16,245 bases of DNA from CAYWPG01 sp964460035 (GCA_964460035.1 CAYWPG010000053.1:1-16245), one strand, 5' to 3'; positions 1 to 6,601 are shown, counted from the stretch's first letter. The notes: generated by a model not told the origin, from the sequence alone. A program made the numbers and translations.

Positions 1-330
1 ATAAACTGATTTTGGTTGATAAATTAAGGGTTGGGTGGGTTTGTCGATAGTGAAGTTTTTCACATTATTTGGTGGGATGATAATTCGCCAAGATGTTCTG
101 TCAACGTCATATTGATATCCGCCTTAGAGATTCCCGATATCGTACACGCCGGCCCAATCGACGCTCCTGTGGAATACCTAAATCGTCGCTTTTTACCTTG
201 GGAATCGGGGTGTTGGGACGGCCGTTGCAGGCGAAGGCAGTGGTAGTCACGCCTGTGTCGGCGCGACCGGTACGCTGTTTCTCGCAGGTGACAGGGAACC
301 CTGCTGGCGGCAAGCGCGGCGGCAGCGCTG
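1..330. other. Left-edge region with no convincing gene
   Basis: The first hundred or so bases are clearly AT-richer than the rest, then the sequence becomes GC-rich. Short open frames exist on both strands, but none has a recognisable domain, a good ribosome binding site or a natural composition. The minus-strand frames here would lie directly downstream of the exported protein gene ending at 331, but their translations are arginine-rich and look like noise. I see no RNA gene or repeat. The composition change could mark the edge of a different region lying to the left. Confidence 0.5.
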
Positions 331-858
331 TCAATCGTCGCGACAAATGCTGAGACCGTTGCCGTGTACGTCAAAGCTGCCAAAGACTTCGCTCGTTTTC
401 ACTCTGATGTCCGGACACTCGATAGGACTTTCGTCCGCCCCCAGACACAGCGTTATCTCGACGCGCGCGTTCAGCATGCCGCAGGCTCGATCGGGAACCG
501 GCGCGAGACCGAGAGTTGCCGCGTACATCCCGTTGTCGCGGCGTTGCAGGTTGATGCGCTGGGCTTGCTCGCTAAGAACCCGTCCGTTCCCATCGGTGAC
601 CCTGACCGTGCCGTCGAGCGCACGCAGGCTAGTGGTGCGCGGAATGTAGAACTCCACGTTAGCCTTGCATGGCGGCATGAACGTGTAGCCCTCCGGCGCG
701 GCGGTTACATTGAGCCGGGCTGGGTCGGCGTGGCTGCGCGCAGCGCAAGCGGCAGGGGGCGATTCGTCCATGGTGGCGGCATCGAGCGATTCTGCGGCAA
801 GGCCCGCAGTCAGGGCGTACGTTATTGCAACCGCGATAGAACGAATGCGTTGAAACAC
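331..858 (-). CDS. Small exported protein of unknown function
   Basis: The family is not recognised. From a GTG start at 858 the product is about 175 residues and begins with a typical signal peptide: basic MFQRIRS, a hydrophobic stretch IAVAITYALTAGLAA, then a likely cleavage near LDA-AT. The frame is open up to a TTG at 891, but that start puts a polar extension before the signal sequence, and an AGGG lies about 9 bases before the GTG, so I prefer 858. The mature part has six cysteines (in PAAC, PPCKA, RACGM, LCLG, IECP and the C-terminal ICRDD), which would suit disulfides in the periplasm. A middle stretch (RVTDGNGRVL ... NGMYAATL) has a beta-rich character. It stands alone, with no operon partner in the window. 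A plus-strand frame covers the same bases but is arginine-rich and has no signal peptide, so I regard it as the shadow. Confidence 0.6.
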   Translation of the reverse strand: MFQRIRSIAVAITYALTAGLAAESLDAATMDESPPAACAARSHADPARLNVTAAPEGYTFMPPCKANVEFYIPRTTSLRALDGTVRVTDGNGRVLSEQAQRINLQRRDNGMYAATLGLAPVPDRACGMLNARVEITLCLGADESPIECPDIRVKTSEVFGSFDVHGNGLSICRDD

Positions 859-891
859 CTTCGGCTTCCCTATTCCTTCGCAGGACGGCAA

Positions 892-1394
892 AAGGCAAAA
901 ATCTTTTCAGATTGATTGTTCAGTATCTATTGAAATATCTGTTGAGACATCGTCAAAGATTATCGCCATCGGTTCTAAGAGCACGGCGCAGCGAAGCGAC
1001 AATTTTAACCTAGAATTCGCCTCGAGGTCGGCAGCGATCCACAGACCGAATCCCGTTTGCGGCCGGCTCCTTCTACATTGGGAATTTGCCGACCGCCATC
1101 ACCATGCTCGATTCGGCACGGGCCCGTGGGGGGGATGAGCACCAAACTCGTCGGCGCGATCAAGCTGATTGGGAAGGGGTGAGCTGGTTCAACTGGATAG
1201 GGGGCCACGCTGCTCGTAGCGCCTGGCTAGGAAGAACGATGCAGCTAGGACCGCGCGGCGGGCGCTGTTGCAGGTTGGAGCCTGCCCTGTGTGGGAACCT
1301 TCCCTGGGGGTGCGAGTATCGTTGACGTGTGCCGCCGGGGTTCGAGGCAACCCAAACGCTGCCCCGGGCAAGCCGGCAAGGGGCGGAAAGGAAG
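892..1394. other. 503-base stretch without a convincing gene
   Basis: This stretch separates the exported protein gene from the 3' end of the tRNA gene. Open frames on both strands are short and of unnatural composition. One frame near 1135-1182 has ATG after a G-run and encodes only 15 residues (MSTKLVGAIKLIGKG); I do not consider it supported. The proximal part, 919-952, contains degenerate direct repeats listed separately. No duplicated tRNA end that would mark an integrated element was found here. Confidence 0.5.
919..952. repeat. Three degenerate 11-12 bp direct repeats
   Basis: Read on the plus strand the units are TTCAGTATCTA (919-929), TTGAAATATCTG (930-941) and TTGAGACATCG (942-952). 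They share TT-N-A-N-A/G-N-ATC in register at about one helical turn. They lie roughly 60-95 bases upstream of the likely GTG start of the exported protein gene, where an operator would be expected. The match among units is partial and the region is AT-rich, so chance is possible. Confidence 0.3.
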
Positions 1395-1471
1395 TGGCGC
1401 GCCCGACAGGATTCGAACCTGTGACCTTCGGCTTCGGAGGCCGACACTCTATCCAACTGAGCTACGGGCGC
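1395..1471 (-). tRNA. tRNA-Arg (anticodon CCG)
   Basis: Read on the minus strand this is a complete 77-nt cloverleaf with encoded CCA (1395-1397). The acceptor stem is GCGCCCG paired with CGGGCGC, discriminator G. The D arm is of the form GCTC-AGTTGGATA-GAGT. The anticodon stem TCGGC/GCCGA closes the loop CTCCGAA, giving CCG, which reads the arginine codon CGG. The T arm is ACAGG-TTCGAAT-CCTGT. Arginine CCG tRNA serves a codon that is common in GC-rich genomes. It is a single tRNA gene, not part of a cluster within the window. A possible weak promoter lies just upstream on the minus strand (TATTCT near -10) but I do not list it. Confidence 0.97.
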
Positions 1472-1680
1472 AGATGCGGGCAAGAATATCACACCGCGTG
1501 CGATTCGCTAAGCGTCTTATTCGCGGGAACGCTACACTGCCGCTCTAAGCGTCCCGCGACCGGCTTGGCTTCGCAGCTCGGGCAATCGTCCTGATCAGCC
1601 ACTTGGGTCCCGCGGTGGGCGCGTACAATAGCACGGGGGGGATCGGCTCGACCTGAGAAGCGCGTCAAAACACGCAACTG

Positions 1681-1705
1681 GCTTGATGGTTGTGGAACAT
1701 CAAGC
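1681..1705. promoter_or_regulatory. 8-bp inverted repeat upstream of the cytochrome gene
   Basis: The arms GCTTGATG (1681-1688) and CATCAAGC (1698-1705) are perfectly complementary around a 9-base centre. It lies immediately upstream of the possible promoter at 1718-1746 and could be an operator. There is no T-tract, so it is not a standard terminator of either strand. Confidence 0.3.
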
Positions 1706-1717
1706 GGTAGTAGCTGG

Positions 1718-1746
1718 TTTTCGCACCATCGCTTTGTAGTTATACT
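1718..1746 (+). promoter_or_regulatory. Possible sigma-70 promoter for the cytochrome gene
   Basis: A -10-like TATACT at 1741-1746 lies 17 bases after a weak -35 TTTTCG at 1718-1723. The -10 is good (5 of 6), the -35 poor. Transcription would start near 1753, leaving a leader of about 80 nt before the GTG at 1835. Confidence 0.35.
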
Positions 1747-1834
1747 CTGGGCCTCTCTGCCCGAAGGGGAGTCTGCCGGGCCTTCGATCACCCGCGCGTG
1801 GGCAGCAACTGCATACCTTATTTGGGGGCACACG

Positions 1835-2338
1835 GTGAGTCAGCAACAGGACAGGGCTTTCATGATTACCTTCATCGGCGTCATCGCCTTGTTGGTTGCC
1901 GTCACGATTTTCTTGATCGTGTTGGCAGCTTCGACAGGGTCGACAGAGTTTCACGCCGATGAGCGACGTCAGCTTGAGCTTGAGCGCGCAGAAGCGCGCC
2001 TGCAGCCAACGGGAGCGGTACGCCTTTCCGGCGAGCCTATGCCCGAACTGGCCCAGGCACAGCCGGCGCCCGAGGCTGCCGCGCCTTTGACGCCACAGCA
2101 GATTTATCAGAATAACTGCAGCTCCTGTCACGCCACCGGTGTGCTGGGGGCTCCTCGCAGCGGCAACGAAGGCGATTGGGCGCCGCGTTTGCAGGAGAAG
2201 GGCATCGAGGGACTGGTTCAGAACGCGATCAACGGCATCGGGTCCATGCCGGCGCGTGGCGGCAATGCGCGCCTGAGCGACGAAGAAATCGACGCAACGG
2301 TTCGTTATATGCTGGAGCAGTCCGGCCTTCAGCCCTGA
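1835..2338 (+). CDS. Membrane-anchored cytochrome c5-like protein
   Basis: A 167-residue class I c-type cytochrome. Residues about 10-31 form one uncleaved hydrophobic helix, which should anchor it in the inner membrane with the haem domain in the periplasm. A charged then Ala/Pro-rich linker (about 40-85) follows. The haem motif CSSCH is at 95-99 (covalent attachment cysteines, axial His99), and the sixth ligand is probably Met138 in GSMPARGG, followed by the typical C-terminal helix LSDEEIDATVRYM. This fits the cytochrome c5 family (CycB-type), monohaem electron carriers between respiratory complexes; the exact partner cannot be told. The start is GTG at 1835, with a G-run (1824-1828) at suitable distance; ATG at 1862 is in frame but would cut into the anchor. 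It appears monocistronic. Confidence 0.9.
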   Translation: MSQQQDRAFMITFIGVIALLVAVTIFLIVLAASTGSTEFHADERRQLELERAEARLQPTGAVRLSGEPMPELAQAQPAPEAAAPLTPQQIYQNNCSSCHATGVLGAPRSGNEGDWAPRLQEKGIEGLVQNAINGIGSMPARGGNARLSDEEIDATVRYMLEQSGLQP

Positions 2339-2685
2339 TCGGCGAACTCGTTGGCTGGAAACGGGCGCTGCGCTGCGGCGCCCGCTTCGCGACACTCTCC
2401 TTTACAGCGTAGGTCCGCCTCCCCGTTTTCAGCGCTAGGGCCTGTTTTCCTGCTCCGCGCTTACTGCGCGCCCGCAAGGGGCGCGGCTGGGCTCTTGCCC
2501 TTACCCGGCCGCGCCGTTCGGTGCGCTACTGCGGCGGACTGAGGGAAGCACCTGACCTTAGCGCTACGCTCGCCGTATCCGGCCCCAAGCGCCTGCTAAG
2601 CCAAGCGGAGCAGGCGTTAGCACCGGAGGCTACGTAAGCCGGTTCATTTCCCGACGAATGCCGCTGGCCCGCCGCCCGCCCCGAG
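2339..2685. other. GC-rich structured spacer between convergent genes
   Basis: This 347-base gap lies between the convergent cytochrome and M16 peptidase genes. It has no credible ORF. It holds several potential hairpins: GGGCGC/GCGCCC at the start just after the cytochrome stop, a 7-bp stem CGCGCCC (2467-2473)/GGGCGCG (2479-2485) with loop GCAAG, and a perfect 8-bp stem at 2590-2616. None is followed by a clear T-tract. The amount of structure is more than a simple bidirectional terminator needs. Confidence 0.5.
2588..2618. repeat. Inverted repeat in convergent spacer
   Basis: CGCCTGCT (2590-2597) and AGCAGGCG (2609-2616) are perfect complements around an 11-base centre, extendable outward by a G-T and an A-T pair. 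It could fold in RNA from either direction and help end transcription of the M16 gene or the cytochrome gene, or be a dispersed palindromic repeat. No T-run follows on either strand. Confidence 0.45.
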
Positions 2686-3957
2686 TTACGCTTGCGGATG
2701 CCAAGCCAGCCGCAACGGCTCGCGCCAGGCGTGTGCGACGTGCGCACGCAAGGCGTGCTTATCTACCTGACCCAATGGGGCCAGCCGCTCATCGAGCGTG
2801 CGTGGGCGCCCGAAGTAAATGGTCTCGCGCGCCAGGCGTTCCATGCTCGATTCCATCTCATCTGCCTCCAGCAGCAGCGCGGAACGTAGGTGGGTGGCTA
2901 CGTCTTCGACTTCCTCTGTCCGCGGACCCTCTAGGGCCAGTTCGGCGAGAATGGCATCGACCGCTGTCTCGCACTCCTGCACCCGCTCCGGATCGCAGGC
3001 CGTGTGGATAAGCCACAGTCCGCAATCGGCGTAGGCCTCCAGCCAAGCGCGCACGTCATACACCAGCCCGCGCGCTTCGCGCAGTTCCTGGAATAGCCTA
3101 GAGGCGACGCCGCCGCCCAGAATCTGGTTGGCTATCACGTGTTGCGCGAAGCGGGTCGATGTCAGTGCCGGTGCTGGGGCCGCCCATACGAGATGGGACT
3201 GGGCGCAGTCTCGCTGAGCATGATGGCTTCCGCCGCGAAATGCCGCCGGCTGCGCGGTACGCGGTTGGCCCGCGGGCAGGTCGATCAGCAAGGGACGGAT
3301 CGCGTCGGCGAGGCGCGCAGGATCGACGGCGCCTACAGCTGACACCACAATCCGCGTTCCGGCGATGAGTTCCCGATGATAGGCATGCAGCATGTCCACC
3401 GTGCAAGCGCGGATGCTGTCCTCCCGGCCCAGAATGGGCGCCCCTAGAGGATGGTTGGGCCAGGCCAGCGCCAGCGCGTGCTCCTCTACCGCCTCCTCCG
3501 GCACCTCATCCACCGCGGCGATTTCCTGTAGTACCACACCGCGTTCGGCCTCTAAGTCGGCGGCCCCAAAGCGGGGTTGAAGCAGCATTTCGACGAGCAT
3601 GTGGGCCAGCGCCACGACGTCATCGGCCGGGACGATGCCGTGCAGCGCTGTGAGCTCCCGTCCGGTGTGAGCATTCACGTGACCGCCCCAGAGGTCGGTC
3701 AAGCGAGCGATGCGTATTCTGTCGTAGCTAGGGGTTCCCTTGAAGAACATGTGCTCCAACAGGTGAGCGTAACCGGCCTGCTCCGGTCGCTCGTATCGCG
3801 AGCCGTTGGTCAGCCATACGCCAACGGCGGCAGAGCGCGCACCGGGCCAGTACTGCGTCACGATGCGTACACCGTTATCCAGTCGCGTGACCGCTACGGG
3901 TCGGTCTTCAAGCACGCCGCTGCTCATGTCTAGCCTAGGTCTCCGCCGGTGGGACAT
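2686..3957 (-). CDS. M16 family zinc peptidase (processing-peptidase-like)
   Basis: A 423-residue protein of the M16 (pitrilysin/mitochondrial processing peptidase beta) clan. The inverted zinc motif HLLEH is at 65-69: His65 and His69 bind zinc and Glu68 is the catalytic base. The distal ligand is probably Glu145 in ERGVVLQE, 76 residues after His69, as in the family's HxxEH-x(~75)-E spacing. The second half has the conserved GGGVASRLFQELREARGLVY block (281-300), with Arg296 and Tyr300 that usually complete the active site, so both M16 half-domains are present in one chain of about the usual M16B length. No signal peptide is visible, which suggests a cytoplasmic enzyme. The start is uncertain: ATG 3957 gives a basic MSHRRRPRLD extension, while ATG 3927 begins nearer the conserved LDNGVRIV. 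It is divergent from the putative porin gene and is probably monocistronic. Substrate unknown. Confidence 0.9.
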   Translation of the reverse strand: MSHRRRPRLDMSSGVLEDRPVAVTRLDNGVRIVTQYWPGARSAAVGVWLTNGSRYERPEQAGYAHLLEHMFFKGTPSYDRIRIARLTDLWGGHVNAHTGRELTALHGIVPADDVVALAHMLVEMLLQPRFGAADLEAERGVVLQEIAAVDEVPEEAVEEHALALAWPNHPLGAPILGREDSIRACTVDMLHAYHRELIAGTRIVVSAVGAVDPARLADAIRPLLIDLPAGQPRTAQPAAFRGGSHHAQRDCAQSHLVWAAPAPALTSTRFAQHVIANQILGGGVASRLFQELREARGLVYDVRAWLEAYADCGLWLIHTACDPERVQECETAVDAILAELALEGPRTEEVEDVATHLRSALLLEADEMESSMERLARETIYFGRPRTLDERLAPLGQVDKHALRAHVAHAWREPLRLAWHPQA

Positions 3958-4010
3958 CCGAAACCGTTGAAGGCGAGGATTCTACTTGCCCACTGGGGTA
4001 TCGCAACGGC

Positions 4011-4027
4011 TGCACCGTTACGGTGCA
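4011..4027. promoter_or_regulatory. Strong NtrC-type binding site
   Basis: TGCACCGTTACGGTGCA is a perfect TGCACC-N5-GGTGCA palindrome, the consensus for the nitrogen regulator NtrC. Further flanking arms GCAACG (4003-4008) and CGTTGC (4030-4035) are also complementary. Its centre is about 142 bp upstream of the start predicted from the sigma-54 promoter at 4134-4150. It sits between the divergent M16 peptidase and porin genes; the sigma-54 promoter points toward the porin. Confidence 0.75.
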
Positions 4028-4042
4028 ATCGTTGCGAGGGTG

Positions 4043-4059
4043 TGGGTCAAGCTGGTGCT
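4043..4059. promoter_or_regulatory. Weaker second NtrC-type site
   Basis: TGGGTCAAGCTGGTGCT has a good right half (GGTGCT) and a poor left half. It begins 32 bp after the strong site, that is three helical turns, the same spacing as the two enhancer sites of E. coli glnAp2. The call depends on this spacing more than on the sequence. Confidence 0.4.
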
Positions 4060-4133
4060 TCGCTGCTTCCGGACGCACATCGCGGTGATTGCGAGAAGGC
4101 GGCACGCCCTTGAGAAATAAGGGAAAAACAAGG

Positions 4134-4150
4134 TTGGCATGGTTGCTGCT
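4134..4150 (+). promoter_or_regulatory. Sigma-54 (-24/-12) promoter of the putative porin gene
   Basis: TTGGCATGGTTGCTGCT matches TGGCACG-N4-TTGCW with GG at 4136-4137 and GC at 4148-4149, correctly 12 bp apart. Mismatches are T for C in the -24 block and C for T in the -12 block. The predicted start is near 4161, leaving a leader of about 103 nt. Together with the upstream NtrC-type sites this supports nitrogen-limitation control. Confidence 0.7.
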
Positions 4151-4207
4151 CCAACTCGCCTACAGCCCGCACCCTTCCGGCTGATCGAGATCGGGGCGAT
4201 GGTCAGC

Positions 4208-4252
4208 AAGGAGGCATGTGGGTTGCGCTCGCTAATATCCAAACCGCCCTGA
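4208..4252 (+). promoter_or_regulatory. Consensus Shine-Dalgarno and possible leader peptide in porin leader
   Basis: AAGGAGG at 4208-4214 is a perfect ribosome binding sequence but lies 49 bases before the likely porin start. An in-frame ATG at 4216 follows it by only one base, too close for good initiation. A TTG at 4223, eight bases after it, would encode a nine-residue peptide MRSLISKPP ending at 4252, and a GTG at 4218 would give five residues. It may be a leader peptide or a ribosome standby site, or simply chance. Confidence 0.25.
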
Positions 4253-4263
4253 AGGGGGACAAC

Positions 4264-5016
4264 ATGACCAAGAGTGGCAACTGGAGACAAGGTACGGTTA
4301 TCGCAGCGGCTCTGGCCATCGGCGCGCTCGCCACGCCGGCTGCCGTGCATGCCATGGATCTGACCGGCAACATCAGCGTGTTGTCGAAGTACGTGTTTCG
4401 CGGTAACACTGCGACCCCCGAGAATGAGGGAGCAGTCGTTCAGGGCGGCCTGGAGCTTGGCATGGACTCCGGGATCTACCTGGGCTGGTGGGGTTCCTCG
4501 CTGGGCGAAAGCTATGCGCCTGGTGACGACGATGCCGGGGCCTTCGAGAACGACTTCTATGCGGGGTGGACCGGAAACTTCGGACCGGTCGCTGCCAGTG
4601 CCGGATTGCTGTACTACTACTATGTAGGCTCCAGCGATTCCGACACGCTGGAGGCAACCGCCACCCTCGGCTACGGCGCCTTCGAACTCGGTCTGAACTA
4701 CATGCTTACCGACGCGGACTGGTCGAATGCCGGCGATACGTATCTAACGGCCAGCTATTCGTTCGGACTGCCATACAAGCTTACGCTCAGCGCTCTGGCC
4801 GGCTATTACATCTACAGCGATAACGGCGACTTCGAGGAGGATCTGACCACCACCGAGGGCGATGCCTTCCGTCACCTGGATCTGACCTTGACTGCGCCGG
4901 TAGGGAATACGGGCGCCGAGATGAGCGTGACTTACACCGTTGGGGGCAAACTGCGCGATGGAACCGATCTTGGCAATACTATGATCCTCGGCCTGAGCTA
5001 CGCATTCGGTTTATAG
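4264..5016 (+). CDS. TorF/Gcw_chp family putative outer-membrane porin
   Basis: From ATG 4264 the product has 250 residues. It starts with a signal peptide (MTKSGNW..., hydrophobic core to about 25, cleavage likely after AVHA at 30). The mature protein matches the Gcw_chp/TIGR02001 proteobacterial family, now often named TorF family putative porin: an N-terminal SKYVFRGNT, then AVVQGGLEL, a YLGWWGSS motif, and alternating aromatic strands ending in LSYAFGL with a terminal hydrophobic residue, as in outer-membrane beta-barrels. Function is not established for the family. I choose 4264 over the in-frame ATG at 4216 because GGGGG lies about six bases before it and the signal peptide follows directly. 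Upstream are NtrC-type sites and a sigma-54 promoter, the same arrangement as before glnK-amtB about 3 kb away. It converges on comM with only 28 bases between stops. Confidence 0.85.
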   Translation: MTKSGNWRQGTVIAAALAIGALATPAAVHAMDLTGNISVLSKYVFRGNTATPENEGAVVQGGLELGMDSGIYLGWWGSSLGESYAPGDDDAGAFENDFYAGWTGNFGPVAASAGLLYYYYVGSSDSDTLEATATLGYGAFELGLNYMLTDADWSNAGDTYLTASYSFGLPYKLTLSALAGYYIYSDNGDFEEDLTTTEGDAFRHLDLTLTAPVGNTGAEMSVTYTVGGKLRDGTDLGNTMILGLSYAFGL

Positions 5017-5044
5017 ACTACCGCTTGCCGGCGGCCCGGGCGCT

Positions 5045-6538
5045 CTAAGCGAAGGCTAGCCTGCGGTAGCCAATCGCTTCGCTAAGATGTGCCGTTTCGA
5101 TCAGCGGGCTGCCGGCCAAATCGGCGATCGTACGGGCCACGCGCAGGATTCGATAGTAGCCTCGCGCCGAGAGGCGCAAGCGCTCCACGGCGGCATCGAG
5201 CAGGCGTTGCTGTTCGGGGCCAAGCGCGCAGGCCTTGTCCAACGCGGCACCGGCGAGGCGGCTGTTGCTGCAGCCGCTGCGCTGGAGCTGTAGTTCGCGA
5301 GCGGCGATTACTCGCTTGCGGACCGTGGCGCTGGTTTCGCCTACTGCGGCTCCTCTTAACGCTGTCGCCGGCAATCTGGGCACTTCGACCAGCAGGTCGA
5401 TGCGGTCCAGCAAGGGGCCCGAGATCCGTTTGCGATACCGTTCGACCTGCTCGGATGTGCATCGGCAGCGCCCGCTAGGGTCGCCATGGTAACCGCAGGG
5501 GCAGGGGTTCATCGCGCATACCAGTTGAAACTGCGCCGGGTATTCGATTCTCGCCGCCGCACGGGACAAGGCTACCCGGCCGGTTTCCAGCGGCTCGCGC
5601 AATGACTCCAGCGCACTGCGCCCGAACTCCGGAAGCTCGTCCAGAAACAGCACTCCGTGGTGGGCCAGCGAAACCTCGCCGGGCCGTGGCCGGGTTCCGC
5701 CCCCGATCAGTGCCGCATGCGAGGCACTATGGTGCGGGCTGCGAAAAGGGCGGCGTCCCCAGTTCTCCGGGCAGAAGCCACCTTCGCCTATGGATGCGAT
5801 GGCGGCGCTCTCCAGGCACTCCCGCTCCGTCATCTCCGGCAGAATCCCTGGCAGCCGGCTCGCCAGCATGCTCTTACCGGTGCCGGGTGGGCCTATGAGC
5901 AGCAGGTTATGACCGCCTGCTGCGGCGATTTCCAGGGCTCTCTTGGCGGCGGCCTGCCCGCGTACTTCGCTCAAGCAGGGCTCGGCTCCCCGTGGCTGTG
6001 CGTGCGAGGCGCGCGCCGGCTGGAGTGGCTGGCGTTGCAGAAGGTGGGCACAGACCGCGAGCAAATGTTCGGCGGCATAGGCTCCGCCGGGATAGACCAG
6101 CGCGGCTTCGCGCGCATCGTCGTGGGAAGTGATGAGCAGCCGTTCGGCGGCGCGCGTCTGGATGGCGATAGGCAGCACGCCTCCTACCGGCCGCAGATCG
6201 CCGCTGAGAGCGAGCTCTCCCACGAACTCGAAGTTCTCCAGCGGTGCCTGCAGCTGCCCGCTGGCAACCAGGATGCCGAGCGCAATCGGAAGGTCGAAGC
6301 CGCCGCCTTCCTTGGGCAGATCCGCTGGGGCGAGATTCACGGTAATGCGGCGGTTCGGGAACTGGAAGCCGCTGTTGACGATGGCGCTCTTGACCCGGTC
6401 CTTGCTCTCGCGAACAGCCGCCTCGGGCAGCCCTACGATGGACAGGGCCGGCAGCCCATTGGCAATGTGCACTTCGATCGCTACGGCCGGTGCTTCAATG
6501 CCCACGGCCGCTCGGCTATGGACGAGCGCGAGCGTCAT
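5045..6538 (-). CDS. comM: ComM/YifB family Mg chelatase-like AAA+ ATPase
   Basis: A 497-residue protein, full length for the ComM family. ComM is a hexameric AAA+ helicase that promotes branch migration when transforming DNA recombines with the chromosome; it acts in the cytoplasm. The N-terminal Lon-protease-like fold (1-180) has the usual GLPEAAVRESKDRV and NLAPADLPKEGGGFDLPIAL blocks. Walker A GPPGTGKS is at 216-223, Walker B VLFLDE at 296-301, and an arginine-finger region LLDRIDL at about 377-383. A cysteine cluster (NPCPCGYHGDP...CRC, Cys346, 348, 358, 360) is typical of the family. The C-terminal Mg-chelatase-type domain (about 400-497) ends in AIGYRRL. The ATG at 6538 follows a purine-rich GGGAGGGGGGGG. 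It lies 74 bases downstream of ubiK on the same strand, possibly co-transcribed. It is widespread and does not by itself prove natural competence. Confidence 0.95.
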   Translation of the reverse strand: MTLALVHSRAAVGIEAPAVAIEVHIANGLPALSIVGLPEAAVRESKDRVKSAIVNSGFQFPNRRITVNLAPADLPKEGGGFDLPIALGILVASGQLQAPLENFEFVGELALSGDLRPVGGVLPIAIQTRAAERLLITSHDDAREAALVYPGGAYAAEHLLAVCAHLLQRQPLQPARASHAQPRGAEPCLSEVRGQAAAKRALEIAAAGGHNLLLIGPPGTGKSMLASRLPGILPEMTERECLESAAIASIGEGGFCPENWGRRPFRSPHHSASHAALIGGGTRPRPGEVSLAHHGVLFLDELPEFGRSALESLREPLETGRVALSRAAARIEYPAQFQLVCAMNPCPCGYHGDPSGRCRCTSEQVERYRKRISGPLLDRIDLLVEVPRLPATALRGAAVGETSATVRKRVIAARELQLQRSGCSNSRLAGAALDKACALGPEQQRLLDAAVERLRLSARGYYRILRVARTIADLAGSPLIETAHLSEAIGYRRLAFA

Positions 6539-6575
6539 TCCATCCCCCCCCTCCCTGGCGGCATCGGCTTGGAGA

Positions 6576-6601
6576 GGGGATCGGCCCGCCGGCCGATCCC
6601 C
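6576..6601. repeat. Perfect 11-bp hairpin between ubiK and comM
   Basis: GGGGATCGGCC (6576-6586) and GGCCGATCCCC (6591-6601) are perfect complements around the 4-base loop CGCC. It lies between the ubiK stop and the comM start. On the minus strand it is not followed by a T-tract, so it is not a standard terminator; it may act as an attenuator, an RNA processing site or a stabiliser of the upstream ubiK message. Confidence 0.5.

Noticed and set aside
60..383. Minus-strand frame of 107 residues beginning MAALTYTATVSAFVATIDSAA
   Set aside because: The first residues look a little like a signal sequence, but the frame overlaps the end of the exported protein gene and the rest is arginine-rich with no domain.
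364..915. 183-residue plus-strand frame opposite the exported protein gene
   Set aside because: Arginine-rich with no signal peptide or domain; the minus-strand frame has a good signal peptide and natural composition.
1135..1182. 15-residue frame MSTKLVGAIKLIGKG after a G-run
   Set aside because: Has a ribosome-site-like G-run and amphipathic look but is too short, with no known family or context to support it.
1268..1594. Plus-strand frames across the tRNA encoding peptides such as PTGFEPVTFGFGGRHS or APDRIRTCDLRLRRPT
   Set aside because: These are the well-known false translations of the antisense of a tRNA gene; the cloverleaf on the minus strand explains the sequence.
1603..1629. TTGGGT ... 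TACAAT as a promoter upstream of the cytochrome gene
   Set aside because: The spacing is only 15 bases; the element at 1718-1746 has better spacing and position.
4134..4146. Reading TGGCATGG-TTGCT as the sigma-54 core
   Set aside because: GG to GC distance would be 9 bp; the register ending in CTGCT at 4150 has the required 12 bp.
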